A DNA stretch of 64,000 nucleotides from Dermacoccus nishinomiyaensis (GTDB taxonomy: Bacteria > Actinomycetota > Actinomycetes > Actinomycetales > Dermatophilaceae). Position numbers and translations under genes: made by a program. Positions 46,228 through 56,585 of this stretch are shown here, piece after piece. Below the pieces are notes generated by a model. The model had not been told where the DNA came from. It was given only the letters and a program-made list of their open reading frames with translations, and did no database searches. Numbering within the stretch: position 1 is the first letter of the stretch; each line of letters starts with the position of its first letter. The DNA lies in NCBI RefSeq assembly GCF_900447535.1, contig NZ_UFXX01000002.1, forward strand, positions 372,001 to 436,000. Direction: 5' to 3'.

Positions 46228-46233
46228 TGTGGC

Positions 46234-46581
46234 ATGTCCACGCTCAACGAAATCCTCCTGCTCGTCCACCTGCTCGGCATGGCCGCCATCGTCGGTGGCT
46301 TCCTCGCTGTCCTCAAGGCGCCGCGCGCCATCCCCGCGATGGTGTGGGGCGCGCGCCTGCAGCTGCTCAGCGGGCTCGCGATGGTCGGCGTCGCCGAGTC
46401 GCAGCACTGGTCGCTCGACCACACGTGGGTCGCGGTGAAGCTCGTCATCGCCCTCATCGTCGCAGGTCTGCTCGAAGTCTCCTCGTCGAAGGAGAAGAAG
46501 GGCGACAGCGCCGCGCCGCTCGTCCAGGCCGCCGCTGCGCTCGCCGTCATCAACGTGATCGTCGCGATCTTCTGGCACTGA
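46234..46581 (+). CDS. Small integral membrane protein
   Basis: A 115-residue protein with four hydrophobic segments (ILLLVHLLGMAAIVGGFL, LLSGLAMVGVA, VKLVIALIVAGLLEV, AAAALAVINVIVAIFW) and a short charged loop (SSSKEKKGD). Proteins of this size and pattern are common in Micrococcales; no function is known. The start is set by the leaderless-type promoter. It ends before a strong bidirectional terminator. Confidence 0.8.
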   Translation: MSTLNEILLLVHLLGMAAIVGGFLAVLKAPRAIPAMVWGARLQLLSGLAMVGVAESQHWSLDHTWVAVKLVIALIVAGLLEVSSSKEKKGDSAAPLVQAAAALAVINVIVAIFWH

Positions 46582-46600
46582 CCGACCACCCCGCATGACG

Positions 46601-46639
46601 AGCGGGTGCGACGACGCATGAGGCGTCGACGCACCCGCT
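46601..46639. terminator. Bidirectional terminator
   Basis: Ten-base perfect arms (46601-46610 and 46630-46639) continued after one mismatch by six more pairs, with a five-base loop, between convergent genes ending at 46581 and 46717. Confidence 0.75.
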
Positions 46640-46716
46640 TCGCCGTCGGTGGCCACGCCCCGTCGACGCATCCGGTCGCCGGCTGGGCTCGTGGATGGCT
46701 CGTGGGTGGCTCGGCG

Positions 46717-47430
46717 TCAACCTGAGGAGCCGAGCACCTGCCGCAGCGATTCGAGCGCCCAGGGAGCCATGCCGCCGCTCGGGTAGCCGTCGGAGGTGGG
46801 GTCGACCACGTCGGCCGCCGCGAACCACGCCGCGTGCTGCGTCGAGCCCCCGACGTCGTGGACGGTGGGTTCGCTGGGCTCGTCGCAGCGGGCCGAGTAG
46901 ATGAGGCGGACGGCGTGGAAGTCCTCGACCATCCCCTCCCTGCCATCGCCGACGCGGTGCGAGGACGAGACGTCCCACAACCGCGCGTCGCTGATGCGCT
47001 GCCCGGCCTCCTCCCAGACCTCGCGCGCGGCGGCCGCCTCGGGCGCCTCGCCGGCCTCGACCCCGCCCCCGGGCAGGATCCACAGCCCCGGACGCCCCGT
47101 CTCGCGCGACAGCTGCGTCAGCAGCACGCCCCTCTCGCTCGTCACGACCGCGTACGCAGCCAGGCGTTGGCGCACCAGATCGACCGGGCCGGCGGCGCGC
47201 GCGACACCCGCGAGGCGATGATGAGCCGCATGCATGCGCGCGACCTCGAACGTCAGCTCGACGCCGTCATGGACGAGTGTCGCCGTGCGCAGGGCGATCG
47301 GTTTGAACCCCGCGTCGCGCACCTGACGCCGCGGCGCGATGCCCTGCGCCAACCGGGCACGCAGCACCTCGCGACCGTCCTCCAGACCCCGCACGAAGAT
47401 CGGGATGTCGGGGACGCCGTCGCCCTTCAT
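46717..47430 (-). CDS. Nudix hydrolase
   Basis: A 237-residue Nudix protein. The first ~95 residues are an unassigned basic region. The Nudix domain then shows AAYAVVTSERGVLLTQLSR, WILPGGG and a complete Nudix box (GGVEAGEAPEAAAAREVWEE, then AGQ). It hydrolyses a nucleoside diphosphate-linked substrate of unknown identity. ATG 47430 overlaps the glycosyltransferase stop (ATGA), so it is co-translated with it; the longer frame to 47,496 is rejected. In this setting it might clear a nucleotide-sugar or an intermediate. Confidence 0.85.
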   Translation of the reverse strand: MKGDGVPDIPIFVRGLEDGREVLRARLAQGIAPRRQVRDAGFKPIALRTATLVHDGVELTFEVARMHAAHHRLAGVARAAGPVDLVRQRLAAYAVVTSERGVLLTQLSRETGRPGLWILPGGGVEAGEAPEAAAAREVWEEAGQRISDARLWDVSSSHRVGDGREGMVEDFHAVRLIYSARCDEPSEPTVHDVGGSTQHAAWFAAADVVDPTSDGYPSGGMAPWALESLRQVLGSSG

Positions 47431-48545
47431 CGCGCCGCTCGCAGTGCCGCGGCCCGTGCGTACTCGGCCTCGGCGAGACGGACGACCTGATCCCACGTCT
47501 GCGCCGGGCGATGCGTGCGGTTGTACTCGGCCATCGTCCGGCGCAGGTCGGTGTCGAGCGCGAGGCGGATGATGGCCTGCGCGAGGTCGTCGTCATCGCC
47601 CGCGAGCAGCCCGTTGACGCCCGAGGTGACAAACTCCGAGACGCCGCTCGTCGACGGCGCGACGACGGGCAGCCCTGATGAGCGCGCCTCGAGCGCCGCG
47701 ATGCCGAACGACTCGAGCCGCGCCGGCGCGACGTACAGGTCTGAGGCGCGGTAGCGGTCGTGCAGTTGCGCGCGCGTCATGCGTCCTGGCAAGGAGACCC
47801 ACTCGTGGGCGTCGGCGAGGTCGACGGCGCGCACGAGCTTCGGGCGCAGGTCGCCCTCCCCCGCGATCTCGAGCCGGACGTTCGGTGCCTCGCGGTGCAC
47901 CGCCTTCATCACCGAGAAGAACTCGAGCGGACGCTTGCGCGTGGCCAGCCGCATCGCCGAGATGACACGCACCTCGTCGCCCGTGCGCGGCTCGCCGGGC
48001 GTCCACGCGTCGGCGTCGATGCCGTTCGGCAGCACGACGACCTCGTGGCCGCGGCCGGCCATGTCGCGGATCGGGTGCGCCGCGACCTGCGAGACCGCCG
48101 ACAACGCAGCGCCGCCCTTGGCCCAGCGGCGTACGAAACCGAGCGGCTTGAGCAGCGGACCGGCCCACGCCATGACGGAGTGCCACGTCACCGCCGTCGG
48201 CAGGCCCAGATCGAGGGCGAGGCGGACGGCGTCGAAGGAGAACACGCTGATGACGCCGATGTGCGCGTGGACGACGTCGAAACCGCCTTTCGACAGCGCC
48301 AGGCGAAGCTGCGAGACGGCCATCGGATTGAGCGCGACATCGTGCGGCAACCCGAGCGAAAACCGATGCACCGGGATGCCGTCGACGATCTCGAGGCCGC
48401 TGTGCTGCTCACGGTGAGCCGGGGTGACGGTGTACGCAACGACCTCGTGCCCCTGCGCCACCAGGCGCTGCGCGAGGTCGTGCACCTGCACCTCGATGCC
48501 GCCCAGACGCGGCAGATAGCAGTCGGACACGAGGGCGATCTTCAC
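47427..48545 (-). CDS. GT4-family glycosyltransferase (PimB/PimC-like)
   Basis: A 372-residue GT-B enzyme. It has ALVSDCYLPRLGGIEVQVHD at the N-terminus, VVLPNGIDADAWTPGEP near the hinge, ISAMRLATRKRPLEFF, and an intact EX7E (ESFGIAALE) with STSGVSEFV. It resembles mannosyltransferases that act on phosphatidylinositol or other lipid acceptors, but the donor is not certain. Divergent genes for a PIG-L deacetylase and a UPF0104 membrane protein suggest a shared glycolipid pathway. It starts with GTG 48545, and the Nudix gene follows with a four-base overlap. Confidence 0.85.
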   Translation of the reverse strand: MKIALVSDCYLPRLGGIEVQVHDLAQRLVAQGHEVVAYTVTPAHREQHSGLEIVDGIPVHRFSLGLPHDVALNPMAVSQLRLALSKGGFDVVHAHIGVISVFSFDAVRLALDLGLPTAVTWHSVMAWAGPLLKPLGFVRRWAKGGAALSAVSQVAAHPIRDMAGRGHEVVVLPNGIDADAWTPGEPRTGDEVRVISAMRLATRKRPLEFFSVMKAVHREAPNVRLEIAGEGDLRPKLVRAVDLADAHEWVSLPGRMTRAQLHDRYRASDLYVAPARLESFGIAALEARSSGLPVVAPSTSGVSEFVTSGVNGLLAGDDDDLAQAIIRLALDTDLRRTMAEYNRTHRPAQTWDQVVRLAEAEYARAAALRAAR

Positions 48546-48578
48546 GGCACGAGTCTTTCATGCGAGAGGATGAAGACG

Positions 48579-49439
48579 ATGATCACCACCCCAGACGGCC
48601 AGCCGCGACGCACCCTCGTCGCATTCCATGCCCACCCCGACGACGAGGCGCTGCTCACCTCCGGCACGATGGCAAAGGCCGCGGCGCAGGGGCATCACGT
48701 CGTCCTCGTCGTGGCGACGGACGGCGCGCTCGGCCTCGCCGGGTCGGAATACGGAACGCCTGACGAACTCGCGGCGCGACGCTGGGACGAAGTATCGACC
48801 AGCGCCCGCGCGCTCGGGGTCGCCCGCTTGGAGACACTCGGCTACGCCGATTCGGGCATGGGCCCGCAGGTGTTTCCCGACCCGCCGGGCAAGCGGCGCT
48901 TCGTCACGGTGCCCGTCGAGGAAGCAGCCGAGGCGCTCGCCGTCATCCTGCGCGAGGAGGACGCCGACGTCCTGCTCACCTACGACGCCGCCGGCGGCTA
49001 CGGCCACCGCGACCACGTGCGCGTCCATGAGGTCGGCGCGCACGCGGCTGAGCTGGCGGGCACGCCGCGCGTACTCGAGGCGACGGCGCCCCGCGACCTG
49101 CTCGTGCGCGCGCTGCACCTCGTGGCGCGTTTCTACCGTTTCCCCGACGACTTCGACATGGCCGGCTTCGAACGCGCCTACTCGGCCCGCAAGGACATCA
49201 CTCATCGCGTCAACGTCCTCCGTCAAGCGGGCGCGAAGCGAGCGTCGATGGCGGCGCACACGTCACAGGCGAGTGCTGACGGTGACGCCGACCGCACCCT
49301 CGCCGCGTTCCTGCGCATCCCGCGGCCGCTGTACGACATCGTCTTCGGACGCGAATGGTTCCGCGACCCCGCCCACGTCGGCCCCGTCAGCCACGACATC
49401 TTCGCAGGGCTGACCGAGCACGAGGACCGCGCCGAGTGA
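48579..49439 (+). CDS. PIG-L/LmbE-family N-acetylglucosamine deacetylase (MshB-like)
   Basis: A 286-residue zinc deacetylase. The metal motif is FHAHPDDEALLTSG; YADSGM and the second metal His in GYGHRDHVRVHEV follow. Family members deacetylate GlcNAc on inositol (mycothiol synthesis), on lipids or on antibiotics. ATG 48579 is selected because GAGAGG sits nine bases upstream; ATG 48570 touches that site. The stop overlaps the next start (GTGA), coupling it to the membrane protein at 49,436. MshB itself is possible, but the setting fits a glycolipid substrate as well. Confidence 0.85.
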   Translation: MITTPDGQPRRTLVAFHAHPDDEALLTSGTMAKAAAQGHHVVLVVATDGALGLAGSEYGTPDELAARRWDEVSTSARALGVARLETLGYADSGMGPQVFPDPPGKRRFVTVPVEEAAEALAVILREEDADVLLTYDAAGGYGHRDHVRVHEVGAHAAELAGTPRVLEATAPRDLLVRALHLVARFYRFPDDFDMAGFERAYSARKDITHRVNVLRQAGAKRASMAAHTSQASADGDADRTLAAFLRIPRPLYDIVFGREWFRDPAHVGPVSHDIFAGLTEHEDRAE

Positions 49440-50581
49440 TTTCGCCCTCGTCGTCCCGTCAGCCCGGGAGCACCTCGCCTGACGCCTCGTCCGGCCATGG
49501 ATCCCGTTCCGAGGATTCACCTCTGTCGCCCGCGATGCCGCGTCCCAACGCGTGGCAGAGCGCGCAGGCCGTCATCGGCATCGGCCTGGCCGCGGCGATC
49601 CTGTACTGGGGCGTGCCGTGGTTCGGCGAGACGACATGGCCCGAGATCGGGCGGCATCTGCAACTGCTCGGGTGGGCGAGCAGCCTCGAACTGTTCGCGC
49701 TCGTCGCGTTCGGGCTGTGGCTCTACACCTTCGCGCTGACCGGCTCCATACCCGGGCTGGGGCACGTCAAGGCGCTCATCGTCAACGTCGCAGGGTCCGC
49801 GGCCGGCAACCTCCTGCCCGGCGGTGGCGCGGCCGGCGTCGCCGCGACCTACCTGATGCTGCGCTCCTGGGGGTTTCAGGCCGCAGCGATCTCGACGTCG
49901 GTCATCGTCACCGGCGTGTGGAACCTCGTGGCGCGCCTCGCGATGCCGCTGCTCGGCGTCGCGCTGCTCAGCTCGACGGACGCCCTGCCGAAGGGAGTGC
50001 GTCGCGGCGCGCTGACCGGCGGAATCGTCGGGCTCGTCATCATCGCCGCGTTCGTCGGCGTGCTGCTCTCCCCCGGTCTGACGCAGCGGTTCGGCGCGTG
50101 GCTCGATCGCCGAGTCGGTGAACGTGTGCGACGTCGCCGGCCCGGTTTCGAGATCGAGGCGACGCTCGTCGATCAACGACGCCGTCTGGCGGGCGTGACC
50201 GCGCACGGGTGGGCGCCGATGACGGTAGGCGTCGTCGGGTACCTCGCCGTCTACTTCGTGCTGTTCTGGCGGACGATGGAGGCGGTCGGCGTCGACATGC
50301 CCCTGAGCAAGTTGTTCGCGGCATACGCCGTCGGGCGCCTGCTGACGACCGTCGGCGTGACGCCGGGCGGCCTCGGCGTGACGGAGGCCGGCACCCTCGC
50401 CGTCCTCGTCGCATGGGGCGCGGACAAACCCGCCGCAGCTGCCGGCGTCCTCGTCTTCGCCTTGTTCACACACCTGCTCGAGGTGCCTCTTGGCGCACTG
50501 GGCTGGCTGGCGTGGTGGCTCATGCCGAAGCAACCCGTCCTCGACGCCGCGACGTCGCCCAGGTCGTCATCGCCGACCTGA
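49436..50581 (+). CDS. UPF0104/lysylphosphatidylglycerol synthase TM-like membrane protein
   Basis: A 381-residue protein with about eight membrane segments and the family signature VNVAGSAAGNLLPGGGAAG, plus TTVGVTPGGLGVTEAGTL. The family is the flippase-like half of MprF and occurs alone in many bacteria, where it may move lipids or lipid-linked sugars. GTG 49436 overlaps the deacetylase stop (GTGA); the longer frame from 49,355 reads through the deacetylase gene and is discarded. The ~40 residues after the start are Ser/Pro-rich and cytoplasmic. Confidence 0.82.
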   Translation: MISPSSSRQPGSTSPDASSGHGSRSEDSPLSPAMPRPNAWQSAQAVIGIGLAAAILYWGVPWFGETTWPEIGRHLQLLGWASSLELFALVAFGLWLYTFALTGSIPGLGHVKALIVNVAGSAAGNLLPGGGAAGVAATYLMLRSWGFQAAAISTSVIVTGVWNLVARLAMPLLGVALLSSTDALPKGVRRGALTGGIVGLVIIAAFVGVLLSPGLTQRFGAWLDRRVGERVRRRRPGFEIEATLVDQRRRLAGVTAHGWAPMTVGVVGYLAVYFVLFWRTMEAVGVDMPLSKLFAAYAVGRLLTTVGVTPGGLGVTEAGTLAVLVAWGADKPAAAAGVLVFALFTHLLEVPLGALGWLAWWLMPKQPVLDAATSPRSSSPT

Positions 50582-50643
50582 TATGACCAAGAATCGCCAA
50601 TCTCGTCGGCCTTCGCGGCTGAGGTACACCCGACGTGGCGGGG

Positions 50644-51564
50644 TCAGTTCTTCTTCGTCAGACGTGCGACCTGGCGGGCGCGGGCTTCGTCGGCGAGGTG
50701 GTCGTCGATCTCGCCCGGCTCGAACGGACGGCCCGTGGCGCGCTCGGCGGCGACGGTGATGAGGAAGTCCGCGAGCTTCGGGTTCGACGGCAGGATCGGG
50801 CCGTGCAGATACGACCCGATGACGTTGCGCGTGCGCGCGCCCTCCTTGCCGTCCTCGCCGTTGTTGCCAAAACCGGAACGCACGTCACCGAACGCACGCT
50901 GGCCGTCGCCGAGCACCGTCGAACCCGAGTGATTCTCGTACCCGACGACGTCGCCGAACTCGGTCGACAGCACGACGGGCCCGATCATGCGCTTCGCGTT
51001 GCCCTGCGTCGTGACGTCGAGGATGCCGAGACCGGGCAGCGTTTCGCCCTCGACGGTGCGGAACGCCTTGCCGAACAACTGGTACATGCCGCAGATCATG
51101 AGCATCGGGACGCCGTCCTCAGCCATGCTGACGAGGCGCGGGCCGATGCGTTCGAGATCGGCCTCGACACGCGCCTGCCCCGAATCCTGGCCGCCACCGC
51201 CGACGACGAGGTGGATGTCGTCGGGCAGTTCGTCGCCGGGGTTGTGGCTCACGACGTTCGGTTCGTAACCGTGCCAGCGCAGGCGTGCCTCGAGGCAGCG
51301 CGTGTTGCCGAGGTCGCCGTAGATCGACATCTCCCGCGGGTACAGGTGCACGAGCGTGACGCGGCCCTTGCTCGGGCCACTCGGATCGCCCAGTGTCGTC
51401 GGGACGACATCCATCGCCGCCGGGTCCTCGTTGACCCGCGCCTGCACCTCACCCGATGTCGACGAGCCGACCAGCCCAGCATCCGTGGGCACCCCGCCCA
51501 TCGCCGCGGGGTCGTCGTCGATCCGAGGGGCAGCCGTCGGCTGGGGGTTCGTCTGCTCGCTCAT
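50644..51564 (-). CDS. gatD: Lipid II isoglutaminyl synthase, glutamine amidotransferase subunit
   Basis: A 306-residue CobB/CobQ-like glutaminase that releases ammonia for MurT. From ~65 the domain shows VTLVHLYPREMSIYGDLGNT, VVGGGGQDSGQ, the nucleophile Cys in LMICGMYQLFG, and the catalytic His in SYLHGPILPSNP. The first ~65 residues are an extension with two similar Asp-Pro-Ala-Ala-Met units (DDDPAAMGGVPT and NEDPAAMDVVPT) not found in S. aureus GatD. It overlaps murT by four bases, so a stoichiometric complex is expected. It acts in the cytoplasm on lipid II and tunes peptidoglycan cross-linking and lysozyme resistance. Confidence 0.92.
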   Translation of the reverse strand: MSEQTNPQPTAAPRIDDDPAAMGGVPTDAGLVGSSTSGEVQARVNEDPAAMDVVPTTLGDPSGPSKGRVTLVHLYPREMSIYGDLGNTRCLEARLRWHGYEPNVVSHNPGDELPDDIHLVVGGGGQDSGQARVEADLERIGPRLVSMAEDGVPMLMICGMYQLFGKAFRTVEGETLPGLGILDVTTQGNAKRMIGPVVLSTEFGDVVGYENHSGSTVLGDGQRAFGDVRSGFGNNGEDGKEGARTRNVIGSYLHGPILPSNPKLADFLITVAAERATGRPFEPGEIDDHLADEARARQVARLTKKN

Positions 51565-52880
51565 TCGGCGGCGTCCTCTCCGAAGTCGGGCAGGTCGTAG
51601 CGCTCGGCGAGCGTGCGACGCAGCGTCATCATGGCGGTGTACGTGCAGAAGATGCGCTTCGGTTCGTCGGCGTGCTCGGCGAGGAACCGATCAAGAGCGG
51701 CGTGCAGGTCGGGTTCGACCGCGCGCACCTCGACGCCGTCATAGGCGAGCCGCAAGGCCATGTCATAGGCGCGCACCCCACTCGTCAGTTCGACGCCGCG
51801 CTCGCGCAGCGACGCGAAGTTGACGTCGTAGAGCCATGAGACGTCGCGTCCGTCGGCGTAGTTGTCGTTGATCGCGACCATGCTCGCGACCGGCCGGCCC
51901 CCGTACGTCGACAGCGCGACGGTGAATCCGGCCGGGTTCTTGACGAGCACGAGCTCGAGTTCGGTGCCGTCGGCGTCGATCACCTCTCCGCGCCCGAACG
52001 GCGGCTGCACGGCTTCGAGTGCCGTCACCGCCGTCTCACCGCTGAACGCGTCGCCGAGCAGGCGGCGCGCCATCGACGTCGCCGCGGTCGCGTTGATCAT
52101 CGCGGCCAGACCGTGCTGACGCATCTGCATGGGCCCGACGTTGCCGCTGCCGTCGGCACGGTCGGCGAACGTCACGAGGAAGCGACGTTCGTCGAGCGGC
52201 TTGAGCAGACCGTCACCCGGGCCGACGAGCGGCGCGACGAAGTCGTCGTCGCTGCGCACGTCCTGCTCCATGAGCTCGCCGAGGCGGTCGGCGATCGTCT
52301 CGTCGACACCGAAGTACGACACCTCGACGCCATCGGCCAGGCGCCCCGCGATGCGCGCGACGAACGAGTCGTCGCGGTTGAGGACGACGCCCTGCGTGGT
52401 CTGTTCCGCCAGCTGTGCGAGCAGTTTCGCCGTGTAGTCGATCTCGGCGAATCGGTCGAGCTGGTCGCGTGCGACGTTGAGCAGCAGCGCATGCGTGGGC
52501 TTGACGACCTTCGCGAAGTGCAGCGAGTGCGCCTCGTCCAGCTCGAGCACCGCGATGTCGGCGTCGAGACCACCCTTGAGGGAGATCTCTCCGAGCACCG
52601 ACGAGATGACGCCACGCGTGAAGTTCGAGCCCGTCGGGTTCGTGAACACGCGCAGACCATGCGCGCGCAGCAGCGCGACGAGCATCTTCGTCGTCGTCGT
52701 CTTGCCGTTCGTGCCGGTGACGACGACGATGCCCTGCGGCAGGTCCGCGAGCGCCTGGGAGAGGAAACGCGGATCGATCTTCTCGACGACGAGACCGGGC
52801 AGGGCGCTTCCGCCCCCACGCAGCCTCGTCGCGATTCGCGCGGACTTGCCCGCGAGCACGGCAGCAGCAGTTCTCAACAC
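51561..52880 (-). CDS. murT: Lipid II isoglutaminyl synthase, Mur ligase subunit
   Basis: A 439-residue Mur-ligase-like subunit that amidates the D-Glu of lipid II, using ATP and ammonia from GatD. Seen are the ATP loop VVTGTNGKTTTTKML, NPTGSNFTRGV, VLELDEAHSLHFAK, LNVARDQLDRF, and the C-terminal DUF1727 domain with INDNYADGRDVSWLYDVNF. The four-Cys zinc ribbon known from staphylococcal and pneumococcal MurT is absent: the only Cys is near the C-terminus. GTG 52880 has a TAGGCT -10 box exactly six bases upstream. Confidence 0.93.
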   Translation of the reverse strand: MLRTAAAVLAGKSARIATRLRGGGSALPGLVVEKIDPRFLSQALADLPQGIVVVTGTNGKTTTTKMLVALLRAHGLRVFTNPTGSNFTRGVISSVLGEISLKGGLDADIAVLELDEAHSLHFAKVVKPTHALLLNVARDQLDRFAEIDYTAKLLAQLAEQTTQGVVLNRDDSFVARIAGRLADGVEVSYFGVDETIADRLGELMEQDVRSDDDFVAPLVGPGDGLLKPLDERRFLVTFADRADGSGNVGPMQMRQHGLAAMINATAATSMARRLLGDAFSGETAVTALEAVQPPFGRGEVIDADGTELELVLVKNPAGFTVALSTYGGRPVASMVAINDNYADGRDVSWLYDVNFASLRERGVELTSGVRAYDMALRLAYDGVEVRAVEPDLHAALDRFLAEHADEPKRIFCTYTAMMTLRRTLAERYDLPDFGEDAAE

Positions 52881-52886
52881 CCGGCC

Positions 52887-52892
52887 AGCCTA
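52887..52892 (-). promoter_or_regulatory. -10 box of murT-gatD (leaderless)
   Basis: TAGGCT on the minus strand, exactly six bases before GTG 52880. No Shine-Dalgarno sequence is present. Confidence 0.6.
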
Positions 52893-53909
52893 GTGCGTGG
52901 TCCGCGCGACCTCCCGGACGGCACGCGCGGCGGAGGCGACGATCATCGTGACGCCCAGCGGGACGGCGACGAGTTCGAGCACAGCCGCGCCCACCCACCA
53001 CGCACCGAAAGCGTTGACGTCCGTGCCCCACCCGAGGAACGTGACGACGACCCACGCGGCGCCCGCAGCCGCCGCGAGCACGTCGTGGGGCGCCGGGCGG
53101 GGCCAGGCACCCAACGTGCCACCCGAGGCCGGCCGGCTTACGGTGGCGCCATCGGGGTGCGCTGGGGTGCGGCGCTCCCCGCGCGTCCGGGGGCCGACGC
53201 AGGCGGCTGCCTCAGCATCGATACTTTCGTCAGGGATCGCCAGGTCCCCCAAGAACGGGTGCGGCCCACCCCCACCGCCTCGAGGCGTCAGCAGCAGATG
53301 CGCAACGCCCAGCCAGGCCGCGACGACTGCGATCGCGGCGACGACGTCGCCCAGCGCGTGCCAGTACGCCGCAATGACGCCGAGACACCCCAGCGTTCCC
53401 CAGGCTCCGGCGCCGACGAGCGCCGCACGCCGCCATCGCGGGGGCGCGAGGAGGACGACGGCGGCAGCGCTCGTCAGCGCGAGCGTGGCGTGCCCACTGG
53501 GCAGCGTCGCGACCTCAGGCGTGAGCACCCGGGCGAGCAGCAACTTGGCCGCCTGCGTGCTCAGATTGGCGCCGGCGATGACGAGCAGAGCGGAGGCGGC
53601 GCGCGGGGGCGTCACGGCCCATGCGCCGCCGCGGCGCAGCAGCGAAACCGGGAGCGCCACGACCGCCACGACAGCGACCACGAGCGCCCCGCGCGGTACC
53701 CACCCGACGCAGGCCGCGATCGTCTCGAACGTGCGGCCCGTACCACTCAACGCGTGCATGCCGTCCCGGGCCCTGCTGACCCCGCCCGGGAGATCACGCG
53801 CCATCGCCACGATTCCGACCACGACGGCTGCGAGCAGCATCATGAACGCGGCCGGCACGAAGCGCCGACCCCACGACCGCACCGCGTCGCGCGGCACACG
53901 GGCCACCAT
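52890..53909 (-). CDS. PAP2-family membrane phosphatase
   Basis: A 339-residue membrane protein. The PAP2 core has KLLLARVLTP, TLPSGHATLAL (PSGH with the catalytic His) and YWHALGDVVAA (second His/Asp), with membrane segments around it. A ~75-residue hydrophilic insert (PHPFLGDLAIPDESIDAEAA onward) precedes two further C-terminal membrane segments, so it is longer than simple PAP2 proteins. Likely substrates are undecaprenyl pyrophosphate or phosphatidate, outside the membrane. It follows another PAP2 gene by 15 bases, and its end reaches the murT promoter. Confidence 0.82.
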   Translation of the reverse strand: MVARVPRDAVRSWGRRFVPAAFMMLLAAVVVGIVAMARDLPGGVSRARDGMHALSGTGRTFETIAACVGWVPRGALVVAVVAVVALPVSLLRRGGAWAVTPPRAASALLVIAGANLSTQAAKLLLARVLTPEVATLPSGHATLALTSAAAVVLLAPPRWRRAALVGAGAWGTLGCLGVIAAYWHALGDVVAAIAVVAAWLGVAHLLLTPRGGGGGPHPFLGDLAIPDESIDAEAAACVGPRTRGERRTPAHPDGATVSRPASGGTLGAWPRPAPHDVLAAAAGAAWVVVTFLGWGTDVNAFGAWWVGAAVLELVAVPLGVTMIVASAARAVREVARTTH

Positions 53910-53924
53910 GGTCTGCTCGAGACC

Positions 53925-54794
53925 TCAGCCGACGGCGTCGTCGGCGGCGGCGCTGATCCACGCCAGCGTGAGCGCCGCCGTCACGGCGATGCTCACCAGG
54001 GAGACGAACGCCAGGACGAGCGAGACGTCGTGATCGAGCGGACGCACCCCGAGCGCGACGAAGATGAGGCCGACGCCGATGCTGCCCGCCAGGCTGAGCA
54101 CGGGTCGCACCGCGTACGACGTGTCGCGCGGATGACGGCCGTGCTGGACGCGCTGCACGACGCCCAGCGCGATCGCGGCGAGGAACGTGGTCAGCAGAAA
54201 GGCCGCGATGACGTCGGCGGGCCGGTGCCAGTGTCCGACGAGCGTGCCCGCGCCGACGAACGTCACCCCGAAGCCGGCGAACGGCAGCAGCCATCGCCTG
54301 GCGCCCACGGGCGCGACGATGAGGGCAGCCGTGGCGATGCTCATCGCCACCGTCGAGTGCCCACTTGGCAACGAGTTCGACCACCAGTGCGGTTGCGTGG
54401 GCCAATAGGCCTTGAACAGCTGCGTCGTCACGTTCGCCACAGAGACGACGCAGACGGCCGCCGCCGCGAGAGCGAAACGGCGTCGCACGAGTGCGATCAC
54501 GACGAACGCGAGCAGGAACGCGCCCGTGCTCGCGATCGTGATGTACGTCAGGGGGTCGACGATGTGCGCCCAGGCTCGCGCGCTGGAGCCGGTGCTCAGG
54601 CGCGCCCGTTCGCCCCACATCTGGCCGCGTGCCGTGCGCGTGAACACCCACAGCACCAGAAGGAACCCGGTGAGCGACACGAGCGCCATGGTCGTCACCG
54701 AGCAGACAAGACGACGCACGGACTCCGGGATGTCGCCGGCCGGCTCGGCGTCGTCGCCAGCGCGTGTCGCGCCCACGAGGTCATCGGCGCTCAT
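53925..54794 (-). CDS. PAP2-family membrane phosphatase
   Basis: A 289-residue membrane protein with the three PAP2 motifs LFKAYWPTQP, NSLPSGHSTVAM and GHWHRPADVIAAF, all on the outer side between membrane segments. Compared with the downstream PAP2 gene it has the simpler family layout, with a hydrophilic N-terminus of ~30 residues and extra C-terminal segments. Both may recycle lipid carrier pyrophosphates for the nearby cell-wall genes (MurT/GatD), which is inference. ATG 54794 is the first of two similar genes in one transcript. Confidence 0.83.
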   Translation of the reverse strand: MSADDLVGATRAGDDAEPAGDIPESVRRLVCSVTTMALVSLTGFLLVLWVFTRTARGQMWGERARLSTGSSARAWAHIVDPLTYITIASTGAFLLAFVVIALVRRRFALAAAAVCVVSVANVTTQLFKAYWPTQPHWWSNSLPSGHSTVAMSIATAALIVAPVGARRWLLPFAGFGVTFVGAGTLVGHWHRPADVIAAFLLTTFLAAIALGVVQRVQHGRHPRDTSYAVRPVLSLAGSIGVGLIFVALGVRPLDHDVSLVLAFVSLVSIAVTAALTLAWISAAADDAVG

Positions 54795-54865
54795 CGCGCA
54801 CCACCGCCGGGGCGTGCCGACCCGCCGGGCCGATCGTCGTGACCGCGTCGAGGACCACCGGGATG

Positions 54866-54902
54866 CGACGACGGCGCAGCCGTGCGGGCTGCGCCGTCGT
54901 CG
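54866..54902 (-). terminator. Terminator of guaA
   Basis: A perfect 16-base stem (54866-54881 and 54887-54902) with a five-base loop, 40 bases beyond the guaA stop. Confidence 0.85.
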
Positions 54903-54940
54903 TGCGTGAGCTCAGGAGGCATCAGGCCGTCACCTTCGAA

Positions 54941-56519
<1,579 letters not shown>

Positions 56520-56526
56520 GTCACTC

Positions 56527-56532
56527 ATCCTA
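56527..56532 (-). promoter_or_regulatory. -10 box of guaA (leaderless)
   Basis: TAGGAT on the minus strand, seven bases before GTG 56519 and overlapping the alternative ATG. Confidence 0.5.
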
Positions 56533-56585
56533 TCGGCCGGGGCGACAACCCCGGAATCACGCGGTTATCGGACGCTGACAGCCGC

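Noticed and set aside
47760-48578. Extension of the PIG-L deacetylase frame to 47,760
   Set aside because: The extra ~270 residues are antisense to the GT4 gene and have no conserved content. A ribosome site supports 48,579.
52113-54842. A 909-codon open frame on the plus strand across murT and the PAP2 genes
   Set aside because: It is Arg/Asp/Glu-rich without any motif and lies antisense to three well-supported genes; it arises from high-GC third positions.
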